Below, in pieces: positions 21,323-35,300 of a stretch of DNA of 64,000 bases. The notes under the pieces are model-generated. The model was not told the DNA's origin. It did not search any database and was given only the letters and a program-made list of their open reading frames with translations. The position numbers and the translations under genes are program-made. The stretch is taken from NCBI GenBank assembly GCA_905250885.1, contig CAJNOQ010000051.1, positions 1-64,000 of the forward strand, in the 5' to 3' direction. This DNA is from Didymodactylos carnosus. Lineage: Eukaryota; Rotifera; Eurotatoria; Philodinida; Philodinidae. Within the stretch, counting starts at the first letter, position 1; every line of letters starts with the position of its first letter.

Positions 21323-24300
21323 TTATACATTTTACCTGGAGACGACTATAACCATATATACTGTTAATTGTTTTTTAAAAACCTGAACGCCACACAATAA
21401 ATTATTGAAATATTATTTTACAATACTCAACAAAATTTCGAAGCACCGAAGTTGATAAATACAGAATATTTTTATTCGTTCCTAGACGAAGTCATATTGA
21501 TCTTGAAAAATTTGGAGAATAATCGCCGATATATTTTCATTGTTGCTAACAAAAAAAAGCGACTGTTATCCTAAATAATTATGGGCATGTTCTAGAACTC
21601 TGTCTTCAACTGTTGTTTCACAGATGGAACTAGTAAAGATTTTGTCAAAATCGATAAAATATCGATATTACTCAAAAATTTAATTGAGCGAGAGAAATAG
21701 TCTTTAATAAAAGTCTTTGTACAAGTCTTTTCAATATTTTTCTAACTGTTAGTTCGGATTCGAAAAAATCACACCTGCAGGACTCTTTAAGCTTTCTGAT
21801 GAAATTTTGTGATAAATATAGGAAAAAAGATCACTTAATTTTTAATGGGATAAACCAGCAAAATACCGGAACTGAAGAATTTCATATTCGTAGTAAAAAC
21901 ATAATACTCGAAATGATGTTCTTAACAGGAATAATATTTTATTTATTAATGAAAAACATAAGCTTGAATTCGATTCAACCATAATTAAAAATGAACACCT
22001 ATTGAAATAAGATCAATCTATTCAAGATGAGAGATTGTGCATATTCCTCTTTCAATTGAAACATAATAGAAGTCACTCCGTATCTGAAAAGATTTTGTTT
22101 CAAGGCTTTTTTTTCTATTATATGGTCTATTGTTCAAGTCCATTTCCGACCGAATGTCATGTTCGGATGTCCATGTTCACGGTTATTCTCAAATTTATCA
22201 CCTTAATGTATTATTGAAAGATTCAACTGTCACTTGTGTTACTGCTTGACAATGAAAAAAATGTTGATGAAAATTATTCCCACGGTATCACTTTGATCAC
22301 GAAGAGGCATGATGAGAATTTGGCGGCTGGAGCTTTGTGAAATTAATTTTTTCAGTCCCTAATATGAGCCCGCTCATATCACTAAGTTTCAGAATCGTGC
22401 CAATCCTGGAAATTTTTTTTTTAATCTGATCCAGTCATTTCTAATCCTCTTATCGATATATCTTTTTATAATCTCGTGCAAATTGATGTTTCTTCAGAGA
22501 AATTTGTATTGTATGACGATATTTGACTATGAAATATTATCCGAAGAGAGCACAAAAAACGAATGAGTATACGTGAAGAGTTGATATTAACAACATCAAC
22601 GATAAAGATAACAGATATGGCAACAATGATAGTTAAGAATAAAATCAAAAAAGATCTTGGGAAATTAGCACAATGGATCTCGGAAGGACATGAAAGCAAA
22701 AAAGATCTCGAAAAAATGTCAATTAAGCATTTCTGCATAAAATATCTCGGAATAATGAATAGTCAAGAAGGAAAACATGTACATAAAGTACATTATTATG
22801 ACGTCATAAAATTGTCAACTTCATTCTAACTGTAAACTTAAAAATGTTATGTCGTACGTGGAATAAAGTGCTCTTATGCGATAATGAAAGTGATTTATCA
22901 AATTTCATTAACGATCAGCATGCTTGTGTTTATCGAAAGGAAACATTTAACACCGGGACGTCGATTACATGTAAATAGCACTTGTTTAGAATACAAAAAA
23001 GTACCCATTGTGCCAGTTTCAACTACAAGCAAAAGAAAGTTCAAATGGATATCAAGTCTATTCATCGGAAGTACATAATCATCGTACACGCAATCAGACA
23101 AATCGTCTTCCATACAATAAATTTCATATTAAAGAATCGTTTTGTCAAAGATTACACTGTTTGAAAGGTATAATATAGCGGATGTGAGATCTTTTGCTAT
23201 TAGTTAATTAATTAACTATTCCGAGATTTTTTCTTCAGAACAAAAAGATTTAATTAAATTTTCCTAAATCTTTTATGTAGAAATGCTTAACTGACATTTT
23301 TCCAAAATCGTTTCTGTCTTTATGTCCTTCCAAGATCTTTTATTTTCACGTCCGATAGTTAACATCAACGAAAATATAGTGTTTCGTATTTATTTTCTCT
23401 CCTCCACTGCTAATTAGATTGTTCAGACTTAAAAACAAATTATTTTTATTTTTATTTCTATTTTTTTAATAAATGGAAGTTTCTAAAAAGAAAAAAAATA
23501 CTTAGCAAAAAAATCAATCCCAATTTTGAAAAACTAATTAAAAAAATCGATTTTTCATTCTGTCTGAAGAAGAAAAAATTCCGTAGGGTTCTACTGACAC
23601 TACTATATTCTATCATCGTTTAAATGAATTTGATTGAAAATAAGAAAGAAGAATATGATGATCGATTAAGATGAATTAATGATGACATTCATTTAATTGT
23701 TATTGATCACACGGACCATTTTCTTATTATGATAAATTTTTATTTTATTTTCTTGTCGTTGAGTACCCAAGTGAGTTATTCTTTTCAAAATAAATTATTT
23801 GATACTAATGCAACCCGTTCACATGGATTAGATAGTTGATCAACAACAACAAATCTAAGAGAGTATAAAAGTGAAAATAATTTACCTTTAAATAAAGACA
23901 AGGATTATATAGAATTTCTGTGTAGAAATCAGTTTGATACGTCTGTTTGATATAAAGTTGAATAAAAGTACGAAAATATTATTGAAAATAAAACTCTAGA
24001 CAAATATATTTTTCAATTCACCTTTAATAGATCGTAGATGATACATACAGACTCGTCTATTGATCCTGTTTAGATACATTTTCACTATAAATCATAATCT
24101 TAACAAATTTAAGATTTTTATTAATTTGCTTACTTTTTTTTTTACCATTTATTGCTAAATTTTTTCTATTTCTTTTCTTTTTTTTAAATTGTCAAGAATA
24201 TAAACAACAATGCAGAGACAAAAGATAATGAAAAAAACGACAAAAACAAAGCAAAAATGATATAATACGAACTTTGAATAAAAAGTAAAGTAATTCAAAA

Positions 24301-24554
24301 GAGACAATATTTTTTTTACAGCTAAATGAACGTGTATATTAGTTAAAAAAATTCAAAATTTATTCGACGAAAAAAAGACGAAGAGAAAAGTTTAGTTTTT
24401 CTCATGGGTCTTATAAAAATCAATTCTAATTTGAAGGATTATTCTATAAAAGTTTGGTTAACTAATACGAAGATAACTGATAACCTTGGAAGAAACAAAA
24501 ATCACGATTGTTGTTATTTATAGAATAAAATATTCACATATCAAAGGAAGACAG

Positions 24555-27500
24555 CTATCTATCTGGGTCACTGGTATCAGCCGTTAACATCTGATAAAGA
24601 ACGCGATCAGCCATACAACCACGTATAAATTCTTCTTCTGTAATCACACCATTTTTATCCTCATCCTAGAGATATATCACAATTATCATAATTTTGAAAA
24701 ATTGTTTTATTTTTTGCTTACCATCACATCAAATATTTGAGCTGTACGAGATTCTGGTGTATCGTTTGAGTTTGTTTTCTCATTCTGAGGAACACCAGCG
24801 CCCAACAAATCATATATAGACTATAAAAATGGATACATATTATTTATAAACTAGATTTATTTTCCTTTATCACAGACGTAAGTACTTACTTCAATTATTT
24901 TAAACATTTCTTGTCTATCGATACTACCATTGGAATCAATATCATACATTTTAAATGCCCATTTAAGTTTTTTCTCGGGATTTCCTTTAGCTGTAATGTT
25001 AATGGCCATCAAAAATTCTCTAAAAAAACATGAGAAAATATAACAGAAACTCTTTAAATATTTTTTTACTCATTGAACTTTTACTATATGATTAATGGTA
25101 AATCTAATGACTATAGAATAATTATAAAATATGTATAATAATCCTCCGATTATTATTACTTTCCATTCTGAGTCTTTCATGTTAAATTCGTTTAAAAATC
25201 GTCAAAAATTTTAATATTTAATAAAAATATATCTTCTAATATCTATGAACGACGATAACGGCAATGAACACGCAAGATAGAGAAGAAAATGTCATTTTTA
25301 TTAGAAAACGTTTTCTTTTATTCTTTGTTCTCCGTGCTATACAAACCGGCAATATTTATAATCAAATTAGACCACATCATCCCACCCCTCGATTGAAAAC
25401 ATTTTTTTAGAGGATATATGCTAATCAATAATAGTAGCATGTACACAAATAGTTAAAAAACGTTTTTTTTTTCTTTTACAAAAGAATTGGAGGAAATTAT
25501 ATTCAATATAACGATGATGAGGACATATGCATCAATCAATAATCCAAAATGTCATTTTGTTGTAGAAAAAAGAAGAAAAAAACATAAATATGGACAATTG
25601 AATTCAGAATAAATTTTCTTGTTTAGGTCGTTGTTAGTTTTATGTAAAAAATAAAAAAGAACTACGCTAATCTTCAATTTTTTTCGATTCAACATAAAAA
25701 TATCTTCAGTAACAGATAAATAACATGATGTATTCATCGTTTCATTTAGAGGGAAGAATTTGAGATCAATATTTTGATTTAGATTTTAATCAATTATGGA
25801 TGTTGCGAAGAGAATTCTAGTTGTTTTCAATAGTACAAATATATATGTAATCAGTCTTCTAATTCTCAAATTATTGTAAATGAAATCATTTTATGTTTCG
25901 AAAATATGCGACAATTGATGGGATAAAACAAAAAGAGTTGATATAAATAAGGGTACACTATTTTATAGTTTATAAATTGAGAAAATAAACAAAGTCTACA
26001 TACTTAAAATCGATTTTTCCACTATTATCAGCATCAAATGTTCGAAATATGTGTTCGCAAAATGCTTCTGCTTTTCCATTTGGAAAAAATTGTCTATACA
26101 CTTGAATAAATTTCTTCTTCGTCAATTCACCCGTCGGACAATCAAGCTGTAAAATAAAAAATTAATAAAGGTAAGAATTAACTTTGGTAGATGTTTAATT
26201 TATTTTACACTATTCAGAATATTATTAAAAACCGTTTATATTCATTCAATCTGTTTATACTTTATCGACTTGCTTTAATAGAATTTTTCACTATTATTCT
26301 TACCGTAGAACATAACATATAATCTACATGTATCGACTCTAGTTTATATTTTTTTGTTCTTGATCAGTAAGTTGTCTTTATTTTCATTATATTGCATATT
26401 CAGGAAATATTGTATACTTCAATAGATATCAGAAAATATGCAGCAAGTATATGAACGAATGGCTAATTCGATTATCACATTTCAAACAGTTGTAATTATT
26501 AATAGATGTCTAGTTTGTCGTTGTGAACTGAAGCGTACAAAACGGTTAGGGAGAGAACAATTCACAATCAACCGTTTTCTATAATACTATGGACTAATTC
26601 TCTTCGGGCAAGATTAAATAGTAACTATGTTTTCACAATTTGTTTCCTGTCTAATCGTGAATTGTTCAACAACCTATTGAGTTTAAACAAATTACCGAAC
26701 AGCAGACGGAGAAAAATGATGTGAATACGTGCCCATAATCATTGGACAACATCATGGATACCCCAAAATAAAAATGTGACTCTTTTTTATGTATAAAAAC
26801 ATGTAAGTTCGATGGATGTTACACACGTGAAAACTTATAAATTTTTTATTGAAATATGATTTTGCTGTTGACTGTACGGAAACTCCACTTGTCGACACAT
26901 GTCTATATCTAAAAAATGTATGTCTTTTTCCCAGTAATTCTGAAACTCTAAATCAAAATTGAACACTTTGTTTTACAAATACGCGCTTTTGCTTACTTGC
27001 TATTTGACTAATTCATGACTATAATACAAATCTGCTATTCATACGTGTCGAAATTGAAATTTTACAATTATACACACCAAATATTTTTATACGTTACTTT
27101 ATTCCCAAAAGTTTATAACTCTTTCGAAGAAGAAGCAACACCTTCAGATAGATTTCTAACAAGTGATGATAGAATTTCTTGGCTTTTCGATATAAGAATA
27201 ACATATTCTCAGCAAATATTTTCACTAACCATTATTGAAGTGATATCCCGATGTAATCCAAGAGAGCTATAATCTACACAATAATACTGCGAATCAGATA
27301 GCAAACTATTAGAGTAAACTTACCACCTTCGGTTTTCACAGAAAACCATATCTTTCGTAATAAGAATTGAAGGTGATTAATTAGTAAGGCTAAGCGAAAC
27401 GGAATCAGAAATATTCACACCGCATTCCACCATGTGCTACGAGCATCATCCTGTGACAGAACGGGATTGCCAATGCTGTCTGAAATTCTAGCGGCTGTGT

Positions 27501-30500
27501 AACCTGATTGCTTTGGCTGAGTTAGAAAAGAGAGAAAACAAGACAGCATTTTTCTTCTTTCTTTTTCTCAAGCTGACCAAAAGAGGCTTGTGATGGGTGA
27601 GCACTTTTTTTTCAAAAAATAAAAGAATGAAAAGATATATCAAAGTTGTTTCTTGTCGTCGAGATAAACTTATAGAACGCCCATATCAGAAGTTTTCGAA
27701 TAATTATATGTAATGAGAATAGTAAAATTTCGCTTTTTTCTCTCGGATCCTATTCTCTACTATTCTGTTGTACACTTACGACTTATCAAATCAACAAATC
27801 TAGCAATCAAGAAGGGACAATACTAGGAACATATTGATAAAACGGACAACAACAGACGATAGTTGGAGTAAAAGTCATATACATTTCTTTTTGCGCATAA
27901 TATTTTTTTAACATTGCTTACAGCGTTACATTGAGAAGCAGTAGATTCGCAAGAGCTGGGTCTTAGAGGTTTCCGAACATGTTGAATCTAATGGCATTAT
28001 CAGTTTTCTCGGTCCCCATACTTCATAATGAGATTCCAGAAAATCGATTTGTAAAAATTCATAAAAAAATTATGCATTTTTACACGTGAAATCTTTTTAA
28101 CGAGACATAGAGCATTATTTTTTTAAATTTTATCCCTGAGTTTGCTCATATTGATATTAAATAAACCATTATTTGTGCTTGCTGTTTAATATAATCCACT
28201 GGGAAACTTCAGCTATAGTCAGTCTGATTAACTTTTTTTGATTAAAAATGTGCTGATATATTGATGCTGACAGATAGACGACAACAAATTCAAAATGTTT
28301 AGAGCTTCGCTTTTTGTTCAAATGTTGTATTATTATAATCAGTTAATATAGAAAGAAAGAAAAGAGAAACAATCGAATTGTTTATTCTTTTTCAAATTTG
28401 TCTAGGGAAATCTACTCAGTTTCCTTCTTTCTTTTACAACTAGACATATATCTCATAATTTAAGAAATAATAAGTGGCTGTAGAGCAAGTTTAAACCAAA
28501 AATGCAAAACTATAGTCGCTATAGTTTAAAAATTATGTATATGATTATTTTCAAAATTCACTATTTATACACGTCAACATTAAACAAAGATTAAAAAGAA
28601 AGCCAAAATTTTAGCATTTTTTTTTCTAAACCGTGATTCCTTCAGGACATCAAAGTAGTATAGTATGAATAATCCTGATTAGTACCTGTATTTTTCATAT
28701 GAAAAAAGATTTTCTCAACTAGCAACAGCCAATATAACACCAAAAGCATTTTTTTCTCAGTAAACAAGATTTTAAAACACCTTTGCGTTAATCAAATTTA
28801 TTATTTGGACAAATGAAACACTTTGAACAAAGACTGAAGATTTGGAGTCAATAAATATTAATAATTTAAAGTGTCCAACCATTATCGAACAAAGAAAAGT
28901 TTAAAATCAATATTTCTTTAGTAATCAAATTATTTCAGAAACTGGCATGTTCATATGTTTAAATTTAGAGAAATGAACGAAACTGTCCAAATTTGTTCAT
29001 TTATACGTGGGTAAAACACTGAAAAGAAGGAGTGTTTTACTTTATTTATTCTCTCTATCTGATTGTAGTTTTCAACAGTTTCTATTAAAGCATTTCTAAA
29101 ACAGATATTTATATCAAAAAGAAATTTTTATTCTACGATTGTGTTTGGCCTCTATTATGAAATTAAATGCTTTTTCTCTTCGAATAAAGACGTCTACAAG
29201 TTCTCGGCGTCCCTACTATAAGAATCTGTTTCTTGTCAACGTCTATTATTCTGCATGAAAACACTTTTGATATTTCAACAGAAGAACGGTACAATAAGAA
29301 AGTCCATTAATTAGAAGATAGATATAAACACGTGGATATCTTAATTTAAAGAGAAAAAAAATGTTACATAGCATTATAGAGGCAGAAAAGAATTGTAGAA
29401 TAAAACTTCATACAACCTCTAAGGAGATGGTGAGAAATCTTGTTTAACACATTTGGATTACTTTTTTATTTTTCCTCTACGGATATGTTGTAAAAAAATT
29501 GAAAATAAAAGCGCAATGATGAATCGTTTTGAGAATAATACTTCAGAAATATTTCTTCTTTTCTCCTAATTTTGAAAGAGAAAAAAACCTGTAGAAAAAG
29601 GATTTAACTCATTAAACAAAGGTTTTCAAAAACAAGCACTATAAAAGTTTGTTTTTTTTCAATAATGAAATATTTTCTCACCAATAGAGATTTTTATTCA
29701 CCTGCCCATAAAATTCTTTGACTTTCTCTTGAGATTAATATACTTTGTTGTTTAAATTAAACAATCATTGTCGACTTAAATAATGAAAATAAATATTTCT
29801 CTAACAGGTCTATATAGATTAATAAAGCAAACGTTGATAAAAATCTGATTTTCCGCTTTATTTATAATGTTTTGGGAACTTGTCGAAATAAATCATCTTT
29901 TGTATAATAAAAAAAAGACGGAAAAAAAGATTTATCTAATGAGCAATTTGTGATAATGGAGTGTTTGGTGAAAAATGACAAATGTTCTTCGTATGCATTT
30001 CTTTTGATGATGATGGGAAAAAAGAGAGAAGAAAAAGTTATATCGTTGTTGAAAAATGAAAAAATATCTTTATATATCTGAGTTTCAGTAAGACAAAACA
30101 ATAAAAGAATGAGGAGAAAATGTGAATGAAATAACAAAATAACTTGAAAAGCCAAATAAGTGTGTTAAATTATTCTATATTTTCATTTTATCTTCTTAAC
30201 ATTACTTTTCATAGTCCACTTTCTAATAACGACGTTTTATAATAAAAAACAAAATATGTTCAAGTGGGATACAAATAAACATTTTTCACTATATCGAACT
30301 GTTCACTAGCAAAAATTAATAAATTTTCGAAAACATTTTTTTTTCTCTCACAAAAATAAAACAAATAGAAGTATCATCAAATTTTCATGAAAAAAAACAA
30401 CAACAGAGTTTTATAACTCAAGTTCTTTCCATCAATAAATATCTCTTAGAAAGAAGAAGGACTTTTCTACAATTGACAAGTTTTTAATATGATCATTCAT

Positions 30501-31532
30501 TCCGTTATTAGTCATCAATGACGGCTATGATCTTTCATCCAATTATCTGAGATTCCTATACTCATTAACTACGCTCTAGCTTAAGAAATTAAAGGGAGAA
30601 AATAATGATATAAATAAAGAATCTAAGATGACTATAAAATATATTTTAATTTACTTGTTGAAATTATTCAAGTTTATTCACATCATCATCAGGAGGAAAT
30701 GAGTATAGAAGAGAATATAATTATTTGTTCAACAGACTTTTTCTTGTATACTCATTTTTTCCTGCTGTTGATGTGAGTCGCATCAAAACCTTGAATATTT
30801 TACTAATAAATTAAATCAGATTATGTTAAGATTACTCTTATTTGAAAATATAATTTGTATAGTCTTATGCTCTTGATTCACGACACGCATTAACTTTCAA
30901 GAAAGACTAGTCAGAAAAACTGTATTGTATATCACAATGTAGCAAGTATGCTATCGGACAGGTGATCCAAGACAGTGAGATATGCATACCTTATCCAAGA
31001 CATGACAGTACACCTATGAAGTAGGTGACGAACAACCGAACCATCGAGTCATACAGACTCTCGAAAAAATATTATCATGATGTTCGCTGTTGTTACTATA
31101 GTTGACTAAATGTTTGTTTAATTTGGAATTTGCCTCCTCTCTCTCTTGTTAGCTATGCTTAGGGATTATATACGAGCTGGTTAAGTTAAGAAAGTTATGG
31201 ATATTGTATATACGTACACTCTAATAAAAAATAATCAGTAGAATATGCACTGCTGCAAAACACTACAATTTGAAATAAAAATTTAATAACTTTTTTTGTT
31301 TACAAAGTTTTAACGTAAAATTCAACTGTTTTGTATAGGATTTTCTAAAAGTTTCTGAAAACAGTAGATACATCAAAGTATCTTTAAAAAAATATTTTAA
31401 ATACAAATAAAATTTACTTACGATAAATCCTTCATACCAATCAACAATTTGTTCTTTTGAAAATTCAGTATTCTCTTGTAAAAATTGTAGATCAGCTTTG
31501 GATAATTTTTTTTTAGATGAAACACATCCCAT
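24555..31532 (-). CDS. Neuronal calcium sensor (recoverin family), complete, 197 aa
   Basis: Five exons on the minus strand: 31532-31422, 26146-26004, 25019-24890, 24820-24722 and 24665-24555; 594 nt, in frame to TAG. The protein starts MGCVSSK, a consensus N-myristoylation site with a neighbouring cysteine. EF-hand 1 is degenerate, with the family's CPxG (C40-P41). EF-hands 2-4 look competent: loops at residues 75-86 ([12 protein letters not shown]), 111-122 ([12 protein letters not shown]) and 162-173 ([12 protein letters not shown]). The family couples Ca2+ to membrane targets through a calcium-myristoyl switch, mainly in neurons and sensory cells. It resembles the NCS/neurocalcin branch generally; a named orthologue (NCS1, hippocalcin, VILIP) is not justified. 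The tail ADTSDPDR is unlike common members. The first exon is separated by a 5.3 kb intron. Confidence 0.95.
26147..31421 (-). other. 5.3 kb first intron of the neuronal calcium sensor gene
   Basis: It runs from the GTAAGT donor after the myristoylated first exon to a TTTTACAG acceptor. It is strongly AT-rich with many T- and A-runs. No recognisable exon, RNA gene or long inverted repeat was found. Its size, and the splitting of the N-terminal exon from the EF-hand exons, would allow internal promoters or enhancers, but none can be pointed to. Confidence 0.8.
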
Positions 31533-31864
31533 TATTAATATTTAATTATACATTAGTAAAATAATTAAATGGGCTCATATTTGTTTACAATGAGACAAGA
31601 AGTTTAATGTCGACATACTCACAAAGTCAACTAAATATGTTATGTGCGTGTGTTTGATAACAGTCTTTTGAACGTTGATACAACAAAAAAACAGAAAACA
31701 GTTTGTTCCTCTCCGATTTTTATCATCATTATCATTTTCTCTTGTTCTTTTTTTTTATCACCATAATTTTTTCATTTTTTTGCAAAAAAAAAATATAGTC
31801 TCTCTACTGAAACTAGACGGAAGCCGATTATATATACATCAAGACAGAGAGCGAGTCAGTGAGC

Positions 31865-31889
31865 TATATATATATATATATATATATTG
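31865..31889. repeat. (TA)n microsatellite
   Basis: An uninterrupted TA dinucleotide run of about 12 units, roughly 330 nt upstream of the calcium-sensor start codon. Confidence 0.95.
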
Positions 31890-32374
31890 TATTCGTCTTA
31901 ATAATTTTGTTAACATATACATATATTTATGTGATATTATAATTTTCATTTTCTAACTTTTCTTTTTCGCTTCGCTTTCTTCTTTTTCTACACTAATAAA
32001 AGGCATTGTATGTCCTGCGTGCACATATCACTATCTCGCTAGTTCATTCAATACAAACATTCGGACAACTAAAGATCGATAAAGGAGAAAAAGAAACTAA
32101 GAATAACTCTAAATAATAATTTTTAGTTTTTTTTGGAATGAGCGTAGATAAGATTATCTGATTATGAACAGAAAAAAATAGACGAGAAGAATGATGGATA
32201 CGAGTTATTGTGTTTTTTTTCTTTATTGTTTTTTTTATTCTCTATCGGTGAGACAAAAAAACTAGAAAATAAAAACAAAATCAACAACATTTCGAGAACT
32301 ATAACAAATTTTTGACATAACAACAACAACACACAACAGCCATTGATTTAGTAAAAAGTTAACATAAATCAATC

Positions 32375-32391
32375 AGAGAGAGAGAGAGAGA
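32375..32391. repeat. (GA)n microsatellite
   Basis: An uninterrupted AG dinucleotide run of about 8 units. Confidence 0.9.
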
Positions 32392-35300
32392 CTATCGCAT
32401 TGTATCAAATCTGTTAAAATATAAATGGAAAAATCGGCAACTTAAACGGATGAGATATTATATTCATATTAATACGCAATTCAAAACAGCGGTGTATGAT
32501 AAAACGATAATTAATGAGGCAATAAAGCGTCCAAAAACAGAAATCAAAGATACAGTTGACACTTTTTTGGGAAAAGACAAGAGAAGAGTGCAGCATTTTT
32601 TATCAATCAGATGAATCAAATAAACGAGGTGTCATAGCATATCAGCTTAAGCATTTTTAGCAAACATCAAACCAGCTTTAAGTTAATCAGTTGAAAAACT
32701 AGGTTTTTCTATTATTTACAAAAATGAATCCAGAATATGCTGTAAAACTATAAACGAACGATTATATGCTGGAAAATTTTATATTACAAAACTGCATCCA
32801 TGCTTAGAAAATAACGGAAATTCTTCTTGTGTAGCTCTTCCAAACGTTTTAGAACATGATGATAGGAAATGAGAAAAGACTGCAGTAGAATCGTGTTTTG
32901 AATATTGGTCAACAACATCATATAAAATGTCTATAGAAGATCTTGATTTGAGAGAATAACTCTTTTTACAAGAAAAAACCTTATCCGATATAAAAATAGA
33001 CAATGACTTCGGTTCTAGTAGATCGATTGCGAAAAATTTTCTTATTATCTTGTTTCCCTAACTCACTCTCACTATCACAGAAATTTCCATCATCTTCTGA
33101 CAAATAGGATCCTTAGATATGCGCATACAGTATTCAAAATCCCATTTTTTAGCGCCAAAATCCTTTTCTCCCCAGTTATATTTGCACTTCAGACAAAACT
33201 GACTTGTCTGTTTTATAGAAGAGACTTTAAACTTTCAATCTGTGTGATATATGCCATTTTATTTCAATTTTTTCGCTAAAATTTTGTTAATGTCTTTACA
33301 CATACGTTTCGGTTTTCTGCCACGCAAGTTTAAAACTCTTATCACCACCGCAGGATTTAACCGAAACGGTTTCAAATGAAAGTCGACAAAATATCCTAGA
33401 AGGTCACGCAAACAAATTTGCTTTCAAAGCAATCCTCTTTGGTGAAAGTGACAAACACTTTTTGAAGTTGTGATTTTCACATTGAATCTCACGCGATATT
33501 TTTATATTCATATTGCGTGTATCTCCTTAGTTTTCTATCTATTCGAGATCAAACTTTCACCATTTTCTTTTCTCGTTATGATTTGCTATTGGTGAGAAAA
33601 AGAACTATTTTATACCTTTGATTTGATAGAAAACAAACAACCTTCAGAATGTCACACGTGATTTTTAAAAACAAAATATCACGCGAGATTATTTCATAAA
33701 TGTTGACGTCAAATCAGTGGGCAGATAAGACTTATTATGTATCATTTCGATTCTTCACTGAATGCTCTGTCGGATTAGCCGAGTGCTGACGTATGAAAAT
33801 TTATCGTTAGGTCGCAAAAAAGCCGTTTTAGAGAGAAAATTGAAAAATACCACTGTAAATCAGATAAACTTTAAATATTTCGGCCACCTTAGCATTGGTA
33901 GTGGGAAAAATTTTTCCCTAGAGACTTTTGAGATGACTCTTCAAAATGTATAGTTAAGATTTTAATCGAAAAATTTTTTTTCGTTTCGTTTTTTTAACAA
34001 ATCGTATAATGAAATTGTAAATCGCTCATATATTTGATGTGTTCAAAAATTATAAAAAGAATTAGTTCCTTATCTTTTTGTCACGATAAAATTTTTGCAA
34101 AATTATGTAAGAGAACTAAATACTTTCTGAGAAACTTTTGTCACAGAGTGCGATACTGACATTCTCTTACACTTTTCTCCTGGAAAAAAAAGAAAAAACA
34201 GAGTTCTCGATTCTTTTTCTCTTCTTCACTTGGAAAAAATGTCGTTATCATACGATGATTTCGGCCTAGCTCGTTGAACATTTGTCATGACACGAGAAGT
34301 AAAGTCAGCGCAACTCTTTTACAGAAGTGTTCTAAAGTTGAGGAGGAGACAAAAGTAGACATCTGCGTCAATGCTTTTTTTGGGCCCATTTCTCATGCCA
34401 TGCTCGCTAGATTAAAATTGTCTATGCTCAACAAATGTGCTATAAGTTAATATTTCGATAGGGTTGCCGAATCTAGCCACCAAACAACTTTTCCTTCTAG
34501 TATATGTTGATCTGAAATCTAGTCATATTGACTGGGTATATTTATAGACAGAGCGTAAGAAAATATGTATTGAGATTTGGCGACTCCATCATGCTGTGAG
34601 TTTTGTTCATTTTCTCTCATCGAAGTCATAGATATTCTGACTTACATGAGCGACCTCACATCTCTTTTCTCTACAAGTACTAGAGCGTAGAAACAGGATC
34701 CAAATGACGCGAGATGGCGGGAAAAGGGGTTACCATGTATCCAAAAAGTCTATACATTCTAGTAGCTAGTTAGATCTATTATATTATTAAGGTAAATTTT
34801 CTTTAAATATGAATTAACGAACAAAATTATTCTCTACAAATTGAGATTCTTATACAGAGCTGTAAAAGAAGTTTTAAAAGGCTTACTTCATTTTACTATA
34901 TCTAGTCGACACTCTCCAACAATGTTTCCTAGTATTTCCAGAAAAATGATGATTCCCGTAACCTTTTCCGCGGATTTAAAGTTAAAGATTTCGTACTGTA
35001 TTAGAAAGTATAGTTTTAGATGTATAAAGTGTTCATATGGGTTTATTTGAGATTTTCTGTGTTTATTCAGCGTTAAATTGCTCAATAAATCAAGGTTTTA
35101 TTAGTATATTTGCTCATTGTTGTTAACCTTCTATATTGTCTACGCATAGTTGTCAAGTACTGTATACTGTTCAACTGTGTCATCTATTATATAGTATGAA
35201 ATATAGAATCAAATTTCCTAAACTTATAAAACACGCGAAAAGTAATGTAAATACAATTATCATTTATCGTCTGTACGCGTTCAGTGATGACTTTTAGAGA

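Larger units (their letters stand above)
18962..24554 (+). other. 5.6 kb spacer with several foldback elements, no gene seen
   Basis: Lies between the convergent PDCD7-like and calcium-sensor genes. The first half carries foldback elements at 19943-20146, 20321-20364, 20647-21178 and 21271-21322. The second half (about 21350-24554) is AT-rich; short open frames at 21799-21984 and 22563-22829 have no recognisable domain and are not called. Confidence 0.6.

Noticed and set aside
22563-22829. 88-codon open frame, lysine-rich
   Set aside because: No recognisable domain, partly overlapped by an equally long antisense frame, and no supported splice partners.
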